Made by a program: the position numbers and the translations under genes
Notes under the pieces: generated by a model
What the model saw: only the letters and a program-made list of their open reading frames with translations
What the model was told of the DNA's origin: nothing
Databases searched by the model: none
Shown: in pieces, positions 31,270 through 42,120 of the stretch
Numbering within the stretch: position 1 is the stretch's first letter
How the letters are laid out: each line of letters starts with the position of its first letter
NCBI RefSeq assembly: GCF_900148505.1
Contig: NZ_FRXO01000010.1
Coordinates: 81,403-145,402 of the forward strand
Length of the DNA: 64,000 nt
Source: Pseudoxanthobacter soli DSM 19599
Lineage (GTDB): Bacteria > Pseudomonadota > Alphaproteobacteria > Rhizobiales > Segnochrobactraceae
Direction: 5' to 3'

Positions 31270-33504
31270 ATGACCGTCGGCGAGGGGGAGGCAGCAGCGG
31301 GCTCGACCGGGCGGCAGCGCATCCGGTGGCGACCGCGTGCGCGGACGAACCCGGCGGCGATCGCGCGGTGGCTGTCGCGGTCGTTCGAGACGGATATCGA
31401 GGCCGGATGCGGCTTTCTCTGGCTGCCGGTCGCACTCTCGCTCGGCATCTGGGCCTATTTCGCGGCGCCCCTCGAGCCGCCACAGTGGCTTGCCCCGGCT
31501 GTCGCCCTCATTGCGGCCTTTGTCGCGTTTGTCGTCCGTCGCGCCCCCGTCGTCTTCGTGCTCGCGGCGGCCGTCTCGTCCGTCGCCCTCGGCGCGGCGA
31601 TGGCGCAATGGGAGGTCGCCCGCAGCGCCGCCCCGGTATTGGCGCGGGAACGGACCGTCGCCGTCGAAGGCTATGTGTTGCGCGCCGAGCCGCGCGAGGC
31701 CGGCCGCGTCCGTTTCGTCGTGGCGGTGACGAGCTTCGGCGAGGGCGGCGAGCGCCGTCCGCCGCCGGCGCGGGTCATGGTCACCGCGGCGGCAGCCCGC
31801 GCGCCGGTCGGGGCCGGGGAGGGCGTCCGCTTTCTCGCGCGTCTTCAGCCGCCGCGCGGTCCCGATCTGCCGGGCGGCTACGATCCCGCGCGTTCTCTCT
31901 ATCTGCAGGGCATCGGCGCTAGCGGATTCGTGCTTGGGGCCGTCGAGCCGGTCTCGCTGCCGCCTCCCGCTTCGCGTGCGATGGCGTGGCGGCTGAAGGC
32001 GGCCGAAACCCTCGACGACGTCCGTACCGCCATCGCGGTCCGCATCCGCGCGGCGTTGCCCGGCCCCGCCGGTGAAATCGCGGTCGCGCTTCTCGTCGGC
32101 GAGCGTGGCGGCATTCCCCGCGAGATCGAGGACGACATGCGCACGAGCGGCCTCACCCACGTGCTGTCGATCTCCGGCCTGCACATGACGCTCGTCGCCG
32201 GCACGCTGATCGTGGCGCTGCGGGCGATGCTCGCCGCGATTCCGGGTTTGGCGCTGCGGTTCCCGATCAAGCGGTGGGCGGCCGCGGCGGCGCTGCCGGC
32301 CACGGCGGCCTATCTCGCGCTGTCGGGGGGTGATCTCGCCACCCAGCGCTCGTTCGTGATGATCGCGGTGGCGCTGCTCGCGGTCATCGTCGAGCGGCCG
32401 GCGATCACGCTGCGCTCGGTCGCGGTCGGCGCGCTCGTGGTTCTGTTGATCCAGCCATCCGCCGTGCTCAATCCCGGCTTCCAGATGTCGTTCGCCGCCG
32501 TGATCGCGCTCGTCGCCGCGTTCGGCTGGTGGCAGCGGCGGCGCCGTACGCCGGACGATGACGACGACGCGGTGCCCGTCTCCCGGTTTCGCCGGATTAC
32601 CCGCGCTCTCCTGCTCGGGGCCGCGGCGCTTGCGGTCACCTCCGTCATCGCCGGCATCGCCTCGGGTCCGATCGCGGCCTACCATTTCCACCGCGCGGCA
32701 CCGCTCGGGCTCGTCGCGAACCTGATCGCGATGCCGGCGGTCTCGGTGGTGGTGATGCCGATGGGCGTGGCCGCCTTCGCGCTGATGCCGTTCGGGCTGG
32801 AAGCCCTGCCGCTCACGCTGATGGGGTTCGGCATCGATTTCATGACCGCCGTCGCCACGCGGGTCGCGGCGTGGACGGGCTCGGCCGGCGATGTCGGCCG
32901 CCTGCCGTTCTGGACGGTGATGTTCATGGTCGCCGCGCTGCTCTGGGGCGCCATCGCCGAGGGCGCCTGGCGCGTGCTCGCTCTGGTGCCGCTCGGGCTC
33001 GCCGTCGCCGCATTCCTTCTGTTCCGCCCGCCGGATGTCCTCGTCACGGCGGACGGGCGCGCGGCGGCCTTGCGTCAGGCGGACGGGCGGCTTGCGATCG
33101 TCGCCGGCCGGGACGGCCGCCGCGCCGTCGAGACGTGGCTCTCGGCCGACGGCGACGTGCGCCTGCCGCGCGATCCGTCGCTTGCCGGCGCCGCGCGCTG
33201 CGATCCTCTGGGCTGCGTGATCGTCGCCACGCCTCCCGGCGCCGCGGAGGCGGTCTCCCTCAGCCTCGCCGCCTCGCCCGCCGCGGTGCCGGACGATTGC
33301 CGCCACGCCACCATCCTCGTCGCGCCGGTGACGGTGGCGCGCGAGGACTGCGCATCGCCGCGGTTCGTGATCGACCGCAGCTTCCTCGCCCGAACGGGAG
33401 CCGTCACATTGACCTTCCCCGACGGTGACCTGACGGTTCCGCCGGTTGTCGAAGCCGCATTGCCCGGCGGCGAGCGGCCGTGGACGCGCCACCTGCGGCC
33501 GTGA
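31270..33504 (+). CDS. comEC: ComEC/Rec2 family competence membrane protein
   Basis: A polytopic inner-membrane protein of the ComEC/Rec2 family, the presumed channel for transforming DNA. The 744-residue product has an N-terminal DUF4131 segment (hydrophobic stretches from about residue 55, then an OB-like region with [18 protein letters not shown]), the competence domain with [17 protein letters not shown] and [18 protein letters not shown], and about ten helices. The C-terminus has no HxHxDH motif, so the metallo-beta-lactamase domain of Bacillus ComEC is missing, as in other alphaproteobacteria. The ATG at 31270 was chosen over an unsupported 61-residue extension. Confidence 0.88.
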   Translation: MTVGEGEAAAGSTGRQRIRWRPRARTNPAAIARWLSRSFETDIEAGCGFLWLPVALSLGIWAYFAAPLEPPQWLAPAVALIAAFVAFVVRRAPVVFVLAAAVSSVALGAAMAQWEVARSAAPVLARERTVAVEGYVLRAEPREAGRVRFVVAVTSFGEGGERRPPPARVMVTAAAARAPVGAGEGVRFLARLQPPRGPDLPGGYDPARSLYLQGIGASGFVLGAVEPVSLPPPASRAMAWRLKAAETLDDVRTAIAVRIRAALPGPAGEIAVALLVGERGGIPREIEDDMRTSGLTHVLSISGLHMTLVAGTLIVALRAMLAAIPGLALRFPIKRWAAAAALPATAAYLALSGGDLATQRSFVMIAVALLAVIVERPAITLRSVAVGALVVLLIQPSAVLNPGFQMSFAAVIALVAAFGWWQRRRRTPDDDDDAVPVSRFRRITRALLLGAAALAVTSVIAGIASGPIAAYHFHRAAPLGLVANLIAMPAVSVVVMPMGVAAFALMPFGLEALPLTLMGFGIDFMTAVATRVAAWTGSAGDVGRLPFWTVMFMVAALLWGAIAEGAWRVLALVPLGLAVAAFLLFRPPDVLVTADGRAAALRQADGRLAIVAGRDGRRAVETWLSADGDVRLPRDPSLAGAARCDPLGCVIVATPPGAAEAVSLSLAASPAAVPDDCRHATILVAPVTVAREDCASPRFVIDRSFLARTGAVTLTFPDGDLTVPPVVEAALPGGERPWTRHLRP

Positions 33505-33589
33505 GCGGCGACGGGGGGAATACCGGCTTTTAAGCTTGTCCGGTGCAAGCTGCGGCGACGACACCCCCGCTCCGGACGAGGCTTGCCCG

Positions 33590-34687
33590 ATGGCCCGCTC
33601 AGTGCCCGCTTCACTTGCCGCCGCGCCCCTCGTGATCGCCGCTCCCGACCTGATGGCCGCGGTGGCGGGCTGGCTGTCGCGCCTCGGCGGCGAACGCCGG
33701 CTCTCCGCGAACACGCTCGAAGCCTACGAGCGCGACGTGCGCCACTGGCTTTCGTTCCTGGCGGATCATCTCGGCGGCGCGCCGAGCATCAAGGATCTCG
33801 GCGATCTCCGGCCCGCCGATATCCGCGCCTTCCTCGCCCGGCGGCGGCAGGCGGACGGCGTCGGCGACCGCACCATGGCCCGCGCGCTCGCCTCGCTGCG
33901 TTCGTTCGCCGGTTATCTGGAGCGCCATCACGGCGTCAACGGCGCCGCCATGAGGGCCGTCTCCGGGCCGCGGGCGAAGCCCGGGCTTCCGAAGGCGCTT
34001 CCGGTGGCGGATGCGCTCCGGCTCGCTGACGATGCCGGGATGCTGGAGGACGAGCCGTGGGTCGCCGCCCGCGACGGCGCCGTGCTGATGCTGCTCTATG
34101 GCGCCGGCCTGCGCATCGGCGAGGCGCTGGCGCTGACCGACGACGATCTCGCCGGTTCGGGCGGCGTGCTGCGCGTCACCGGCAAGGGCGGCAAGACGCG
34201 GCTCGTGCCCCTGCTGCCGGCGGTCGCGGCGGCGGTCGCGGACTACCGCCGCCAGCGGCCGTTCCCTGTCGAACCGGGTGAACCCGCCTTCCGCGGCGTC
34301 AAGGGCGGGCCGCTGTCGCCGCGCATCGTGCAGCGCGCCATGGAGCGGCTGCGCGGCGCGCTCGGCCTGCCGGAGACGGCCACACCCCATGCCCTCCGGC
34401 ATTCGTTCGCGACGCACCTGCTCTCTGCCGGCGGCGACCTGCGCACCATCCAGGAACTGCTCGGTCACGCCAGTCTGTCGACGACCCAGGTCTACACCGC
34501 CGTCGAGCCTGCCCGCCTGCTCGAGGTCTACCGGCGCGCGCATCCGCTCGCCGGGCTGGTGCCGGCCAACGGCGGAGACGCTTCGCCGCCCGCCAGATCG
34601 TTGGCAGACAAATCATTGAAGCGAAAGGCCGTTCCGCCAGCGTCGACCAAGGAAAAGGGGGGTGCGCGCCCGCGACGCACCGGTTGA
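33590..34687 (+). CDS. xerC: Tyrosine recombinase XerC
   Basis: XerC-type recombinases resolve chromosome dimers at dif together with XerD. The 365-residue protein has a SAM-like N-terminal domain ([20 protein letters not shown]) and a catalytic domain with Arg in [13 protein letters not shown], Lys in [13 protein letters not shown], His-x-x-Arg in [13 protein letters not shown], His in [13 protein letters not shown] and the nucleophile in TTQVYTAV. The C-terminal tail after [10 protein letters not shown] is a longer basic extension than usual. It follows comEC in the same direction. No att-like repeats or phage genes lie nearby, so it is housekeeping rather than an integrase. Confidence 0.9.
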   Translation: MARSVPASLAAAPLVIAAPDLMAAVAGWLSRLGGERRLSANTLEAYERDVRHWLSFLADHLGGAPSIKDLGDLRPADIRAFLARRRQADGVGDRTMARALASLRSFAGYLERHHGVNGAAMRAVSGPRAKPGLPKALPVADALRLADDAGMLEDEPWVAARDGAVLMLLYGAGLRIGEALALTDDDLAGSGGVLRVTGKGGKTRLVPLLPAVAAAVADYRRQRPFPVEPGEPAFRGVKGGPLSPRIVQRAMERLRGALGLPETATPHALRHSFATHLLSAGGDLRTIQELLGHASLSTTQVYTAVEPARLLEVYRRAHPLAGLVPANGGDASPPARSLADKSLKRKAVPPASTKEKGGARPRRTG

Positions 34688-35090
34688 GAAAAAGTGTGGC
34701 GCCGCGTCTTCTCCCATCGTCGCGGATCGACCGCATGTCTGCCGCCAAGCTCTTGAATCCGGTGCTGTTCCCCGGTCGCGGCGGCGGCCGGCCGATCGGC
34801 CGTCCTCGTGGACGCAGCGTCGCGTTCCGCACTGCGACTTTCATGTGCTTGCCCAATTTCTGAGCCGCGACGCTTCCCATGACGGGTGGCCCCCGCTACC
34901 TTGGTTCTGCTCTCGTGCTCGTCGCTGTGGGGCGCGCTCGGGGAGATCGTTTGGATATCCGGCGGGGGGATGCCGGCCTGGACGTTCGCGAACCGGCAGC
35001 GCCGGTCAGCGCGTCGAAGCCGGCCTGATCTTTGCGGGGTCTCCGGGCGGTTTCAATGAAAAGGAAATCCTTCCTTCCACGCGGGGCTTC
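34688..35090. other. Gap before the amidoligase cluster, no gene seen
   Basis: About 400 bp. A stretch at 34748-34770 (AAGCTCTTGAATCCGG) resembles the core of the dispersed repeat and may be a remnant. Nothing else is recognisable; the promoter of the cluster presumably lies here. Confidence 0.35.
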
Positions 35091-38000
35091 ATGTCGATCC
35101 TGGCTGCTCTACATCACGTTACCAGCTACACCTACGACAAACCGATCTCCCTCGGCCCGCAGGTCATCCGCCTGCGCCCGGCGCCGCACTGCCGCACCAA
35201 GGTGCCGGCCTATTCGTTGAAGGTTTCGCCGGAAAATCACTTCGTCAACTGGCAGCAGGACCCGTTCGGCAACTGGCTGGCCCGGTACGTGTTCCCGGAG
35301 AAGACCGACCATTTCCGCATCGAGGTCGATCTTCTCGCCGCGCTTGAAGTCTATAATCCGTTTGATTTCTTCATCGAGGAATATGCCGACAAGTTCCCGT
35401 TCACCTACGCGCCTCAGCTCGCCGAGGAACTGACGCCCTATCTGGTCAAGGAGCCGGGGGGCGAGCGCTTCCAGGCCTTCGTCGATTCGATCCCGCGCGA
35501 GCCCGTCGGCACCGTCGATTTCCTGGTGGCACTGAACCAGCGCATCCAGCGCGCCATCAGCTACACCATCCGCATGGAACCGGGCGTGCAGGAACCGGAC
35601 GAGACCCTGGCACTCGCCTCGGGCTCGTGCCGCGATTCCGGCTGGCTTCTCGTGCAGGTGCTGCGCCATCTCGGCCTCGCCGCGCGGTTCGTGTCCGGCT
35701 ATCTCATCCAGCTGAAGCCCGACATCATCGCGCTCGACGGCCCGGCCGGCACCACCTACGACTTCACCGATCTCCATGCCTGGGCGGAAGTCTACATCCC
35801 CGGCGCCGGGTGGATCGGCCTAGATGCCACCTCGGGCCTGTTCGCCGGCGAGGGCCACCTGCCGCTCGCGGCGACGCCGCATTATCACTCGGCCGCCCCC
35901 CTCAGCGGCGCGACCGACCCGGCGGAAGTCACGTTCGACTTCGACATGAAGGTGACCCGCGTCGCCGAGGCGCCGCGCGTTACCCTGCCGTTCTCCGACG
36001 AGGCCTGGCAGGCGCTCGACGCCCTCGGCGAGAAGGTCGATGCCGATCTCAAGGCGAACGATGTGCGCCTCACCATGGGCGGCGAACCGACCTTCATTTC
36101 CATCGACGACTACGAGGGCGCGGAGTGGAACACCTCCGCCGTCGGCCCGACCAAACGCGAGAAGGCCGACGAACTGATCCACCGTCTGCGCACCTCGTTC
36201 GCGCCCGGCGGCTTCCTGCATTACGGGCAGGGCAAGTGGTATCCGGGCGAATCCCTGCCGCGGTGGACGTTCAGCCTCTACTGGCGCAAGGACGGCAAGC
36301 CGATCTGGCGCAACCCCGACCTGTTCGCGCGGGAGGTGCCGACCAGCCCCGCCACCGTCGATCAGGCGCGGCAGGTCGTCGAGGGTATCGCCGAGCGCCT
36401 CGGCTTCGAGCCCGACTATGCCGTGCCGGCCTACGAGGACCCCGCCCACTGGATCCTCAAGGAAGCCGACCTGCCGGAGAACGTCGACGCGCTCGATTCC
36501 AAACTGGAGAACATCGAGGACCGCACCCGCATCGCGCGCACGTTCGAGCGCGGCCTGACCAAGCCCGCGGGCTACGTGCTGCCGGTGCAGCGCTGGAATG
36601 CCTCCGCCGGTTCGGGCTGGGTTTCCGAGCGCTGGGGCCTCAGGCGCAAGAAGCTGTTCCTGGTGCCGGGCGATTCGCCGGTCGGCTTCCGGCTGCCGCT
36701 CGCCTCGCTGCCGTGGGTGGCGCCGGCGGCGTATCCGCACATCGTGCCGGCCGATCCGTTCGCCGAATATGGCGATCTGCCGGACCCGGACGAGATTGCG
36801 CAGGCCTATCAGCAAACCAGCGTCGCCGAGCGCAGGTCGCAGGTTCTGCAGCGGCTCACCTATGGTGCCAGCGTGCGCACGGCGCTCTCCGTCGAGCCGC
36901 GCGACGGCAAGCTCTGCGTGTTCATGCCGCCCACCGGCACGCTCGAGGATTATCTCGACCTGCTCGGCGCCGTGGAGACGACTGCCGCCGAACTCGGCCT
37001 GCCGGTCCAGATCGAGGGCTATCCTCCGCCGCCCGACGCGCGCGTCAACGTCATCCGTGTCGCCCCCGATCCGGGCGTGATCGAGGTCAACGTCCACCCC
37101 GCCGCGAGCTGGCGGGAGGCGGTCAACATCACGACCACGCTCTACGAGGATGCCCGCCAGACCCGCCTCGGCACCGAGAAGTTCTTGACTGACGGCCGCC
37201 ACACCGGCACCGGCGGCGGCAACCACGTGGTGATCGGCGGTGCGAGCCCGCCGGACAGCCCGTTCCTGCGGCGCCCGGATCTGCTGAAGAGCGTGATCCT
37301 CTACTGGCAGCGCCATCCGGCGATGTCGTTCCTGTTCTCGGGCCTGTTCATCGGTCCGACGAGCCAGGCGCCGCGCCTCGACGAGGCGCGCACCGACGTG
37401 CTCTACGAACTGGAGATCGCGCTCGGCAGCGTGCCGGCGCCCGGCCAGGGTCCGGTGCCGTTCCCGTGGCTTGTCGACCGGCTGTTCCGCAACCTCCTGA
37501 CCGACGTCACCGGCAACACCCACCGGGCGGAAATCTGCATCGACAAGCTGTTCTCGCCGGACGGCCCGACCGGACGGCTCGGCCTCGTCGAGTTCCGCTC
37601 GTTCGAGATGCCGCCCGATGCCCGCATGAGCCTCGCCCAGCAGCTTCTCATCCGCGCGCTGGTTTCGTGGTTCTGGCAGAATCCGCAGAGCGGACCGCCG
37701 GTGCGCTGGGGCACGGCGCTCCACGACCGGTTCATGCTGCCGCACTTCGTCTGGGCCGACTTCCTGGACATCCTCGGCGACCTTCGCCGCGGCGGCTACG
37801 ACGTCGATCCGTTGTGGTTTGAGGCGCAGCGCGAGTTCCGCTTCCCGTTCTACGGCGCGGTGGAGCACGGCGGCGTCGGCCTCGAACTGCGCCAGGCGCT
37901 GGAGCCCTGGCATGTGCTCGGCGAGGAGGGCACCTCCGGCGGCACCGTGCGCTATGTCGATTCCTCGGTCGAGCGCCTGCAGGTCAAGGTCGACGGCTTC

Positions 38001-38390
38001 AATCCGCAGCGCCACGTCATCGCCTGCAACGGCCGCCGGGTGCCGATGCTGTCGACGGGCACCAACGGCAGCTATGTCGGCGGTGTCCGCTTCAAGGCGT
38101 GGCACCCGCCGTCCGGACTGCACCCGACGCTGCCGGTCAACGTGCCGCTGACGTTCGACATCATCGACACCTGGAACAATCACTCCCTCGGCGGCTGCGT
38201 GTACTACTCGGCCCATCCGGGCGGCCGGAACTACGAGACCTTCCCGGTGAACAGCTACGAGGCGGAGGCCCGCAGGCTCGCGCGCTTCCAGCATCACGGG
38301 TATACCGGTGGCATGGTGATTCCGCCGCCCGAGGAGGCGACCGGTGAATTCCCCGCAACGCTCGATCTCCGGCGTCCGCGGCTGTCGTGA
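35091..38390 (+). CDS. Transglutaminase-like / DUF2126 putative amidoligase fusion
   Basis: A 1099-residue cytoplasmic protein with two parts. Residues 1-290 form a transglutaminase-like cysteine hydrolase with an N-terminal beta domain ([20 protein letters not shown]), the catalytic Cys at 180 ([18 protein letters not shown]), His near 229 ([12 protein letters not shown]) and Asp near 245 (WIGLDATSG). Residues from about 320 to the end match DUF2126, annotated in Pfam as a putative amidoligase ([53 protein letters not shown]). Length is typical for this fusion. The ATG at 35091 gives the normal start. The next gene begins 17 bp after its stop, so one operon is likely. Substrates are unknown. 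Confidence 0.88.
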   Translation: MSILAALHHVTSYTYDKPISLGPQVIRLRPAPHCRTKVPAYSLKVSPENHFVNWQQDPFGNWLARYVFPEKTDHFRIEVDLLAALEVYNPFDFFIEEYADKFPFTYAPQLAEELTPYLVKEPGGERFQAFVDSIPREPVGTVDFLVALNQRIQRAISYTIRMEPGVQEPDETLALASGSCRDSGWLLVQVLRHLGLAARFVSGYLIQLKPDIIALDGPAGTTYDFTDLHAWAEVYIPGAGWIGLDATSGLFAGEGHLPLAATPHYHSAAPLSGATDPAEVTFDFDMKVTRVAEAPRVTLPFSDEAWQALDALGEKVDADLKANDVRLTMGGEPTFISIDDYEGAEWNTSAVGPTKREKADELIHRLRTSFAPGGFLHYGQGKWYPGESLPRWTFSLYWRKDGKPIWRNPDLFAREVPTSPATVDQARQVVEGIAERLGFEPDYAVPAYEDPAHWILKEADLPENVDALDSKLENIEDRTRIARTFERGLTKPAGYVLPVQRWNASAGSGWVSERWGLRRKKLFLVPGDSPVGFRLPLASLPWVAPAAYPHIVPADPFAEYGDLPDPDEIAQAYQQTSVAERRSQVLQRLTYGASVRTALSVEPRDGKLCVFMPPTGTLEDYLDLLGAVETTAAELGLPVQIEGYPPPPDARVNVIRVAPDPGVIEVNVHPAASWREAVNITTTLYEDARQTRLGTEKFLTDGRHTGTGGGNHVVIGGASPPDSPFLRRPDLLKSVILYWQRHPAMSFLFSGLFIGPTSQAPRLDEARTDVLYELEIALGSVPAPGQGPVPFPWLVDRLFRNLLTDVTGNTHRAEICIDKLFSPDGPTGRLGLVEFRSFEMPPDARMSLAQQLLIRALVSWFWQNPQSGPPVRWGTALHDRFMLPHFVWADFLDILGDLRRGGYDVDPLWFEAQREFRFPFYGAVEHGGVGLELRQALEPWHVLGEEGTSGGTVRYVDSSVERLQVKVDGFNPQRHVIACNGRRVPMLSTGTNGSYVGGVRFKAWHPPSGLHPTLPVNVPLTFDIIDTWNNHSLGGCVYYSAHPGGRNYETFPVNSYEAEARRLARFQHHGYTGGMVIPPPEEATGEFPATLDLRRPRLS

Positions 38391-38407
38391 GGCGATGATG
38401 TAGGGCG

Positions 38408-40924
38408 ATGACGGCCGGGGCGGGACACAGTTCGAGCGCACGAAAGGCGCGATCCGGCAGGATCGGCAGCCTGGTTGCGAACTATTCCGCCATGCCGGGC
38501 GTCTACGACGAGATGGTGGACGCCAACGGGCGTCCCCGTCCGCACTGGGCGGAGTTCATCTCCCAGCTCGAAGGTCTCGGGGCGACGGAACTCGGCCGCC
38601 GCTTCGAGGTGGCCGACCGCTCGCTTCGCGATTCGGGCGTGTTCTATCGCGTCTACAATCAGGCCGATGGCGGCGAGCGGGCGTGGCCGCTCTCCCATGT
38701 GCCGCTCTTGATGGCGGAGGGCGAGTGGAAGACGCTCGTCGCCGGCCTCATCCAGCGCGCCCGGCTGCTCGAGGCGGTGCTGCAGGATGCCTATGGCCCG
38801 GGCAAGCTCGTGTCCGAGGGCATCATTCCGGCGGCGGCCCTTGCCGGCAGCCCGGAATTCCTGCGGCCGATGGTGGGCATCGAGCCGCTCGGCGGCCGGC
38901 ATCTGCGCATCTATGCCGTCGATCTCGGCCGCGGGCCGGACGGCAAGTGGTGGGTGCTGGGCGACCGCACCCAGGCGCCCTCCGGCGCAGGCTACGCGCT
39001 CGAAAACCGGCTCGCGCTGTCGCGCGCGCTGCCCGATGTCTACCGTTCGCTCCATGTGGAGCGGCTGGCGCCGTTCTTCCAGGCATTCCGTGCCGGCCTC
39101 ACCTCGCAGGTCCAGCGCGAGGATGCCCGTCTCGGGCTGCTCACGCCCGGTCCCCTCAACGAGACCTATTTCGAGCACGCCTATCTCGCGCGCTATCTCG
39201 GCTTCCTCCTGGTGGAGGGCGGCGACCTGACGGTGCGCGACGGCACCGTCTACATCCGCACCGTCGCCGGCCTCAAGCGTGCCGATGCGCTGCTGCGCCG
39301 CCTCGACGGCGACTTCGCCGATCCCCTGGAACTGAACGCCCGCTCCCATATCGGCGTCGCCGGTCTCGTCGATGCCGTGCGCCACGGCACGGTGCTCGTC
39401 GCCAATTCGCTCGGCTCCGGGCTCGCCGAATCCCGGGCGCTGATGAGCTTCCTGCCGGCGCTCGGCGGCGCCGTGCTCGGCGAAAGCCTCGCCCTACCGA
39501 ACGTCGCGACCTGGTGGTGCGGCCAGCCGGCCGAGCGCGAGGTGGTGAAGGCGGGGCTGGACCGCATGGCGGTCGCCCCGGCATTCGGCGCGCGCCTGCC
39601 GGGCTTTCCCTCCTCGTTCGGGGCCGTACTCGGCGCCCGGCTCGACGCGAAGGCGCGCCGGGACCTCCTCGAACTGATCGATCGCCGCGGCGTCGACGTG
39701 GTCGGGCAGGAGGTGGTGAAGCTCTCCACCATGCCGGTGTGGAGCAAGGGCAAGCTGGAGCCCAGACCCTTCATCCTGCGCGTGTTCGTGGCCGCGACGC
39801 CGGAAGGCTGGACGGTGATGCCCGGCGGCTTCTGCCGCATCTCCAACGACAAGGACGCCCGCGCCGTCACCATGCAGCAGGGCGGCTCGTCCGCCGACGT
39901 CTGGGTTCTGGCGGACGCGCCGGTGCCGGAATCCTCGCTGCTGCCGACCGCCGACCGCATGCCGGTGCGCCGCACCACCGGGGCGCTGCCGAGCCGCGCC
40001 GCCGACAACCTGTTCTGGCTCGGGCGCTATCTGGAGCGTGCCGAGGCGACGCTGCGGCTGGTGCGGGCCATGACCGGGCGCCTCGGAGACGTCGGCACCT
40101 CCGACCGCATCAGCCATCGCGTCGTGGCGCTTCTGGAGGGGCTGGACGCGGTGCCGGTCGGCCTCGCTCTCACCAACCATGCCGGGGCCGCCGCCGCCGC
40201 GCTGGCCCGCCGCGATCTCGGCGGCACCGTGCCCGTGCTGGTGGAGAACGCCCGCCGGACGGCCTCCGTCATCCGCGACCGGCTGTCGCCGGACGCGTGG
40301 CGCGTGCTCACCGAGACCGAGGCCCTGTTCGCCAGCAACGATCCGCTGCCGATCCTGGTGGAGGGCGATGCGTTCGAGCGCACCAATGCCGCGCTGACGA
40401 TGATCGCGGCGTTCTCAGGCCTCGCCCAGGAGAACATGAACCGCTCCACCGGGTGGCACTTCATGGAAGTCGGGCGCCGCCTGGAGCGGGCGCTGGCGAC
40501 GTCGATGTTCGTGCGCCATTTCGCGGTGCCGAACGCCTCGGCGCGCTGGCTCGACATCCTGCTCGAACTCGCCGACAGCCAGATCACCTATCGCACGCGC
40601 TATATCCTGGCCGCCGCCCGCGCGCCGGTGGTGGACCTCGTCACCCTCGATCCGGGCAACCCGCGGTCCGTCGCCTTCCAGGTCGAGGCGATGGTCGATC
40701 ATCTGGCGACGCTGCCGGGCCTCGACGACGGCGGGCTGATCAGCGAGCCGGTGCGGATCGCCAAGCGCCTGCAGGCGGAACTCGTCACGGCGGATGCCGC
40801 CTCCCTTTCCATCGACGAACTCATCGGCATCGAGGGCCGGCTGATGGAATTGTCGAACGAGATCTCCCACCGCTATTTTACCCACCGCAACCTGCCCGGC
40901 AGCACCTGGGACAGCCTCGGCTGA
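38408..40924 (+). CDS. Circularly permuted ATP-grasp protein fused to an alpha-E domain
   Basis: An 838-residue fusion. The first 510 residues match the circularly permuted type 2 ATP-grasp family (DUF404/407: DEMVDANGRPRPHWAEFISQ, RIYAVDLGRGPDGKWWVLGD, GPLNETYFEHAYLARYLGF, VLVANSLGSGLAESRALMSF, PFILRVFVAATPEGWTVMPG). From about 520 on it is the helical alpha-E domain (DUF403: LPSRAADNLFWLGRYLERAE, ENMNRSTGWHFMEVGRRLER, DSQITYRTRYI). ATP-grasp enzymes form carboxylate-amine bonds, so peptide or amide ligation is likely. It lies between two transglutaminase genes; this gene set recurs across bacteria, but its product is not known to me. Confidence 0.9.
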   Translation: MTAGAGHSSSARKARSGRIGSLVANYSAMPGVYDEMVDANGRPRPHWAEFISQLEGLGATELGRRFEVADRSLRDSGVFYRVYNQADGGERAWPLSHVPLLMAEGEWKTLVAGLIQRARLLEAVLQDAYGPGKLVSEGIIPAAALAGSPEFLRPMVGIEPLGGRHLRIYAVDLGRGPDGKWWVLGDRTQAPSGAGYALENRLALSRALPDVYRSLHVERLAPFFQAFRAGLTSQVQREDARLGLLTPGPLNETYFEHAYLARYLGFLLVEGGDLTVRDGTVYIRTVAGLKRADALLRRLDGDFADPLELNARSHIGVAGLVDAVRHGTVLVANSLGSGLAESRALMSFLPALGGAVLGESLALPNVATWWCGQPAEREVVKAGLDRMAVAPAFGARLPGFPSSFGAVLGARLDAKARRDLLELIDRRGVDVVGQEVVKLSTMPVWSKGKLEPRPFILRVFVAATPEGWTVMPGGFCRISNDKDARAVTMQQGGSSADVWVLADAPVPESSLLPTADRMPVRRTTGALPSRAADNLFWLGRYLERAEATLRLVRAMTGRLGDVGTSDRISHRVVALLEGLDAVPVGLALTNHAGAAAAALARRDLGGTVPVLVENARRTASVIRDRLSPDAWRVLTETEALFASNDPLPILVEGDAFERTNAALTMIAAFSGLAQENMNRSTGWHFMEVGRRLERALATSMFVRHFAVPNASARWLDILLELADSQITYRTRYILAAARAPVVDLVTLDPGNPRSVAFQVEAMVDHLATLPGLDDGGLISEPVRIAKRLQAELVTADAASLSIDELIGIEGRLMELSNEISHRYFTHRNLPGSTWDSLG

Positions 40925-40972
40925 CGACAGGGCGACGGGCCGGGCAGTCCGGTCGGGCGGGAACCGCTTCGC

Positions 40973-41929
40973 ATGCTCTACGACATCCGCCACGTCACGA
41001 ACTACGCCTACGGCACGCCGACGCCGTTCGCCCGCCACGTGCTCAGGCTGATGCCGTGCGACCGTGACGGTCTGAAGGTCCGCTCGCGCGCGCTCGTCAT
41101 CGAGCCGACACCGACCGAGCGCGAGGACGTGACGGACTTCTTCGGCAACGCGCTCACCACCATCGCCATCGACGAGGCCCACGAGAAGCTCGTGGTGACT
41201 ATGGTCGCCCGGATCGAGGTCGACCAGCCGGACCTGCCCGCGCCGGAGACGACGCCGGACCTCCTCGCCATCCGCGAACTCGCCTATGCCGCATCGGACC
41301 TCGGCGGGCTTTCACCGGCCCACTATGTGTTCCCGAGCCGCCGCATCCCGCTGGAACCTCAGATCCGCGCCTACGCCGCCGAGAGCGTGGTGCCCGGCCG
41401 GCCGATCCTCGAAGCGGTGCTGGAGTTCAACAACCGCTTCATCGAGGACTTCGTCTACGAGCCGGGGGCGACGGATGCCGATACGCCCCCGGCCGTCTCC
41501 TTCGAGATGCGCCGCGGTGTCTGCCAGGATTTCGCGCATGTGATGATCTCCGGCCTGCGCGGGCTCGGGGTGCCCGCGGCCTATGTCTCCGGCTATCTGC
41601 GCACCATCCCGCCGCCGGGAGTCGCACGGCTTCAGGGGGCGGACGCGATGCATGCGTGGGTCGCGGTCTGGTGCGGGCCGGATGCGGGCTGGATCGGGCT
41701 CGATCCCACCAACGGCGTGCCGGCGGGCCTGGACCACATCGTGCTCGCCATCGGCCGCGACTATGCCGACGTGGCGCCGGTTGAAGGCGTGATCGTCACC
41801 TCCGGCGGCCAGCATCTCGGCGTCGCGGTGGACGTGATCCCGGTCGAGGAGGCCCCACGCGGGCGCGAGGACGTGGAGAAGGCGCCGGAGCCGCCGGCGG
41901 CCGCGCCCGCGGCCCGTCCCGCGCCCTGA
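40973..41929 (+). CDS. Transglutaminase family protein
   Basis: A 318-residue protein with the N-terminal beta domain typical of bacterial transglutaminases (MLYDIRHVTNYAYGTPTPFA) and a transglut_core triad: Cys184 in MRRGVCQDFAHVMISGLRGL, His in GADAMHAWVAVWCG, and Asp in WIGLDPTNGV. No signal peptide is seen, so it is probably cytoplasmic and could act as a peptidase or amide-exchanging enzyme on the product of the two ligases upstream. It lies 48 bp after the ATP-grasp gene. The tail is Pro/Ala-rich. Confidence 0.9.
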   Translation: MLYDIRHVTNYAYGTPTPFARHVLRLMPCDRDGLKVRSRALVIEPTPTEREDVTDFFGNALTTIAIDEAHEKLVVTMVARIEVDQPDLPAPETTPDLLAIRELAYAASDLGGLSPAHYVFPSRRIPLEPQIRAYAAESVVPGRPILEAVLEFNNRFIEDFVYEPGATDADTPPAVSFEMRRGVCQDFAHVMISGLRGLGVPAAYVSGYLRTIPPPGVARLQGADAMHAWVAVWCGPDAGWIGLDPTNGVPAGLDHIVLAIGRDYADVAPVEGVIVTSGGQHLGVAVDVIPVEEAPRGREDVEKAPEPPAAAPAARPAP

Positions 41930-41952
41930 ACCCGCCGCCATCCCCGGCCCCG

Positions 41953-41996
41953 TTCATGAAGGTTACCGCCGTCAGCGGTTTGTTAACCTTATTCAT
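41953..41996. promoter_or_regulatory. Long imperfect inverted repeat upstream of bcsN
   Basis: TTCATGAAGGTTA at 41953-41965 faces TAACCTTATTCAT at 41984-41996, with an inner CCGC/GCGG pairing. It is 23 bp after the transglutaminase stop and about 125 bp before bcsN. It could be a terminator for the first (no proper U-run) or an operator for the second. Confidence 0.4.
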
Positions 41997-42120
41997 GGCT
42001 AATCGAGGTGGTGGAAGGATCGGCTCAAGCTTTTGAGTCCGGTGCGCTTTCCGCCCGGGAGACGCTTCGGGTAAAGGCCGGGGCCCGCTATCCGCACCAT
42101 CGTCTGGCACAGGGGCCTTG

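Noticed and set aside
33590..34687. Tyrosine recombinase as evidence for an integrated element
   Set aside because: The protein matches XerC housekeeping recombinases, no att repeats are seen, and the neighbours on both sides are core or common genes.
35820..38441. Minus-strand open frame of 873 codons opposite the DUF2126 gene
   Set aside because: Shadow frame with Arg/His/Glu-rich composition and no recognisable domain.
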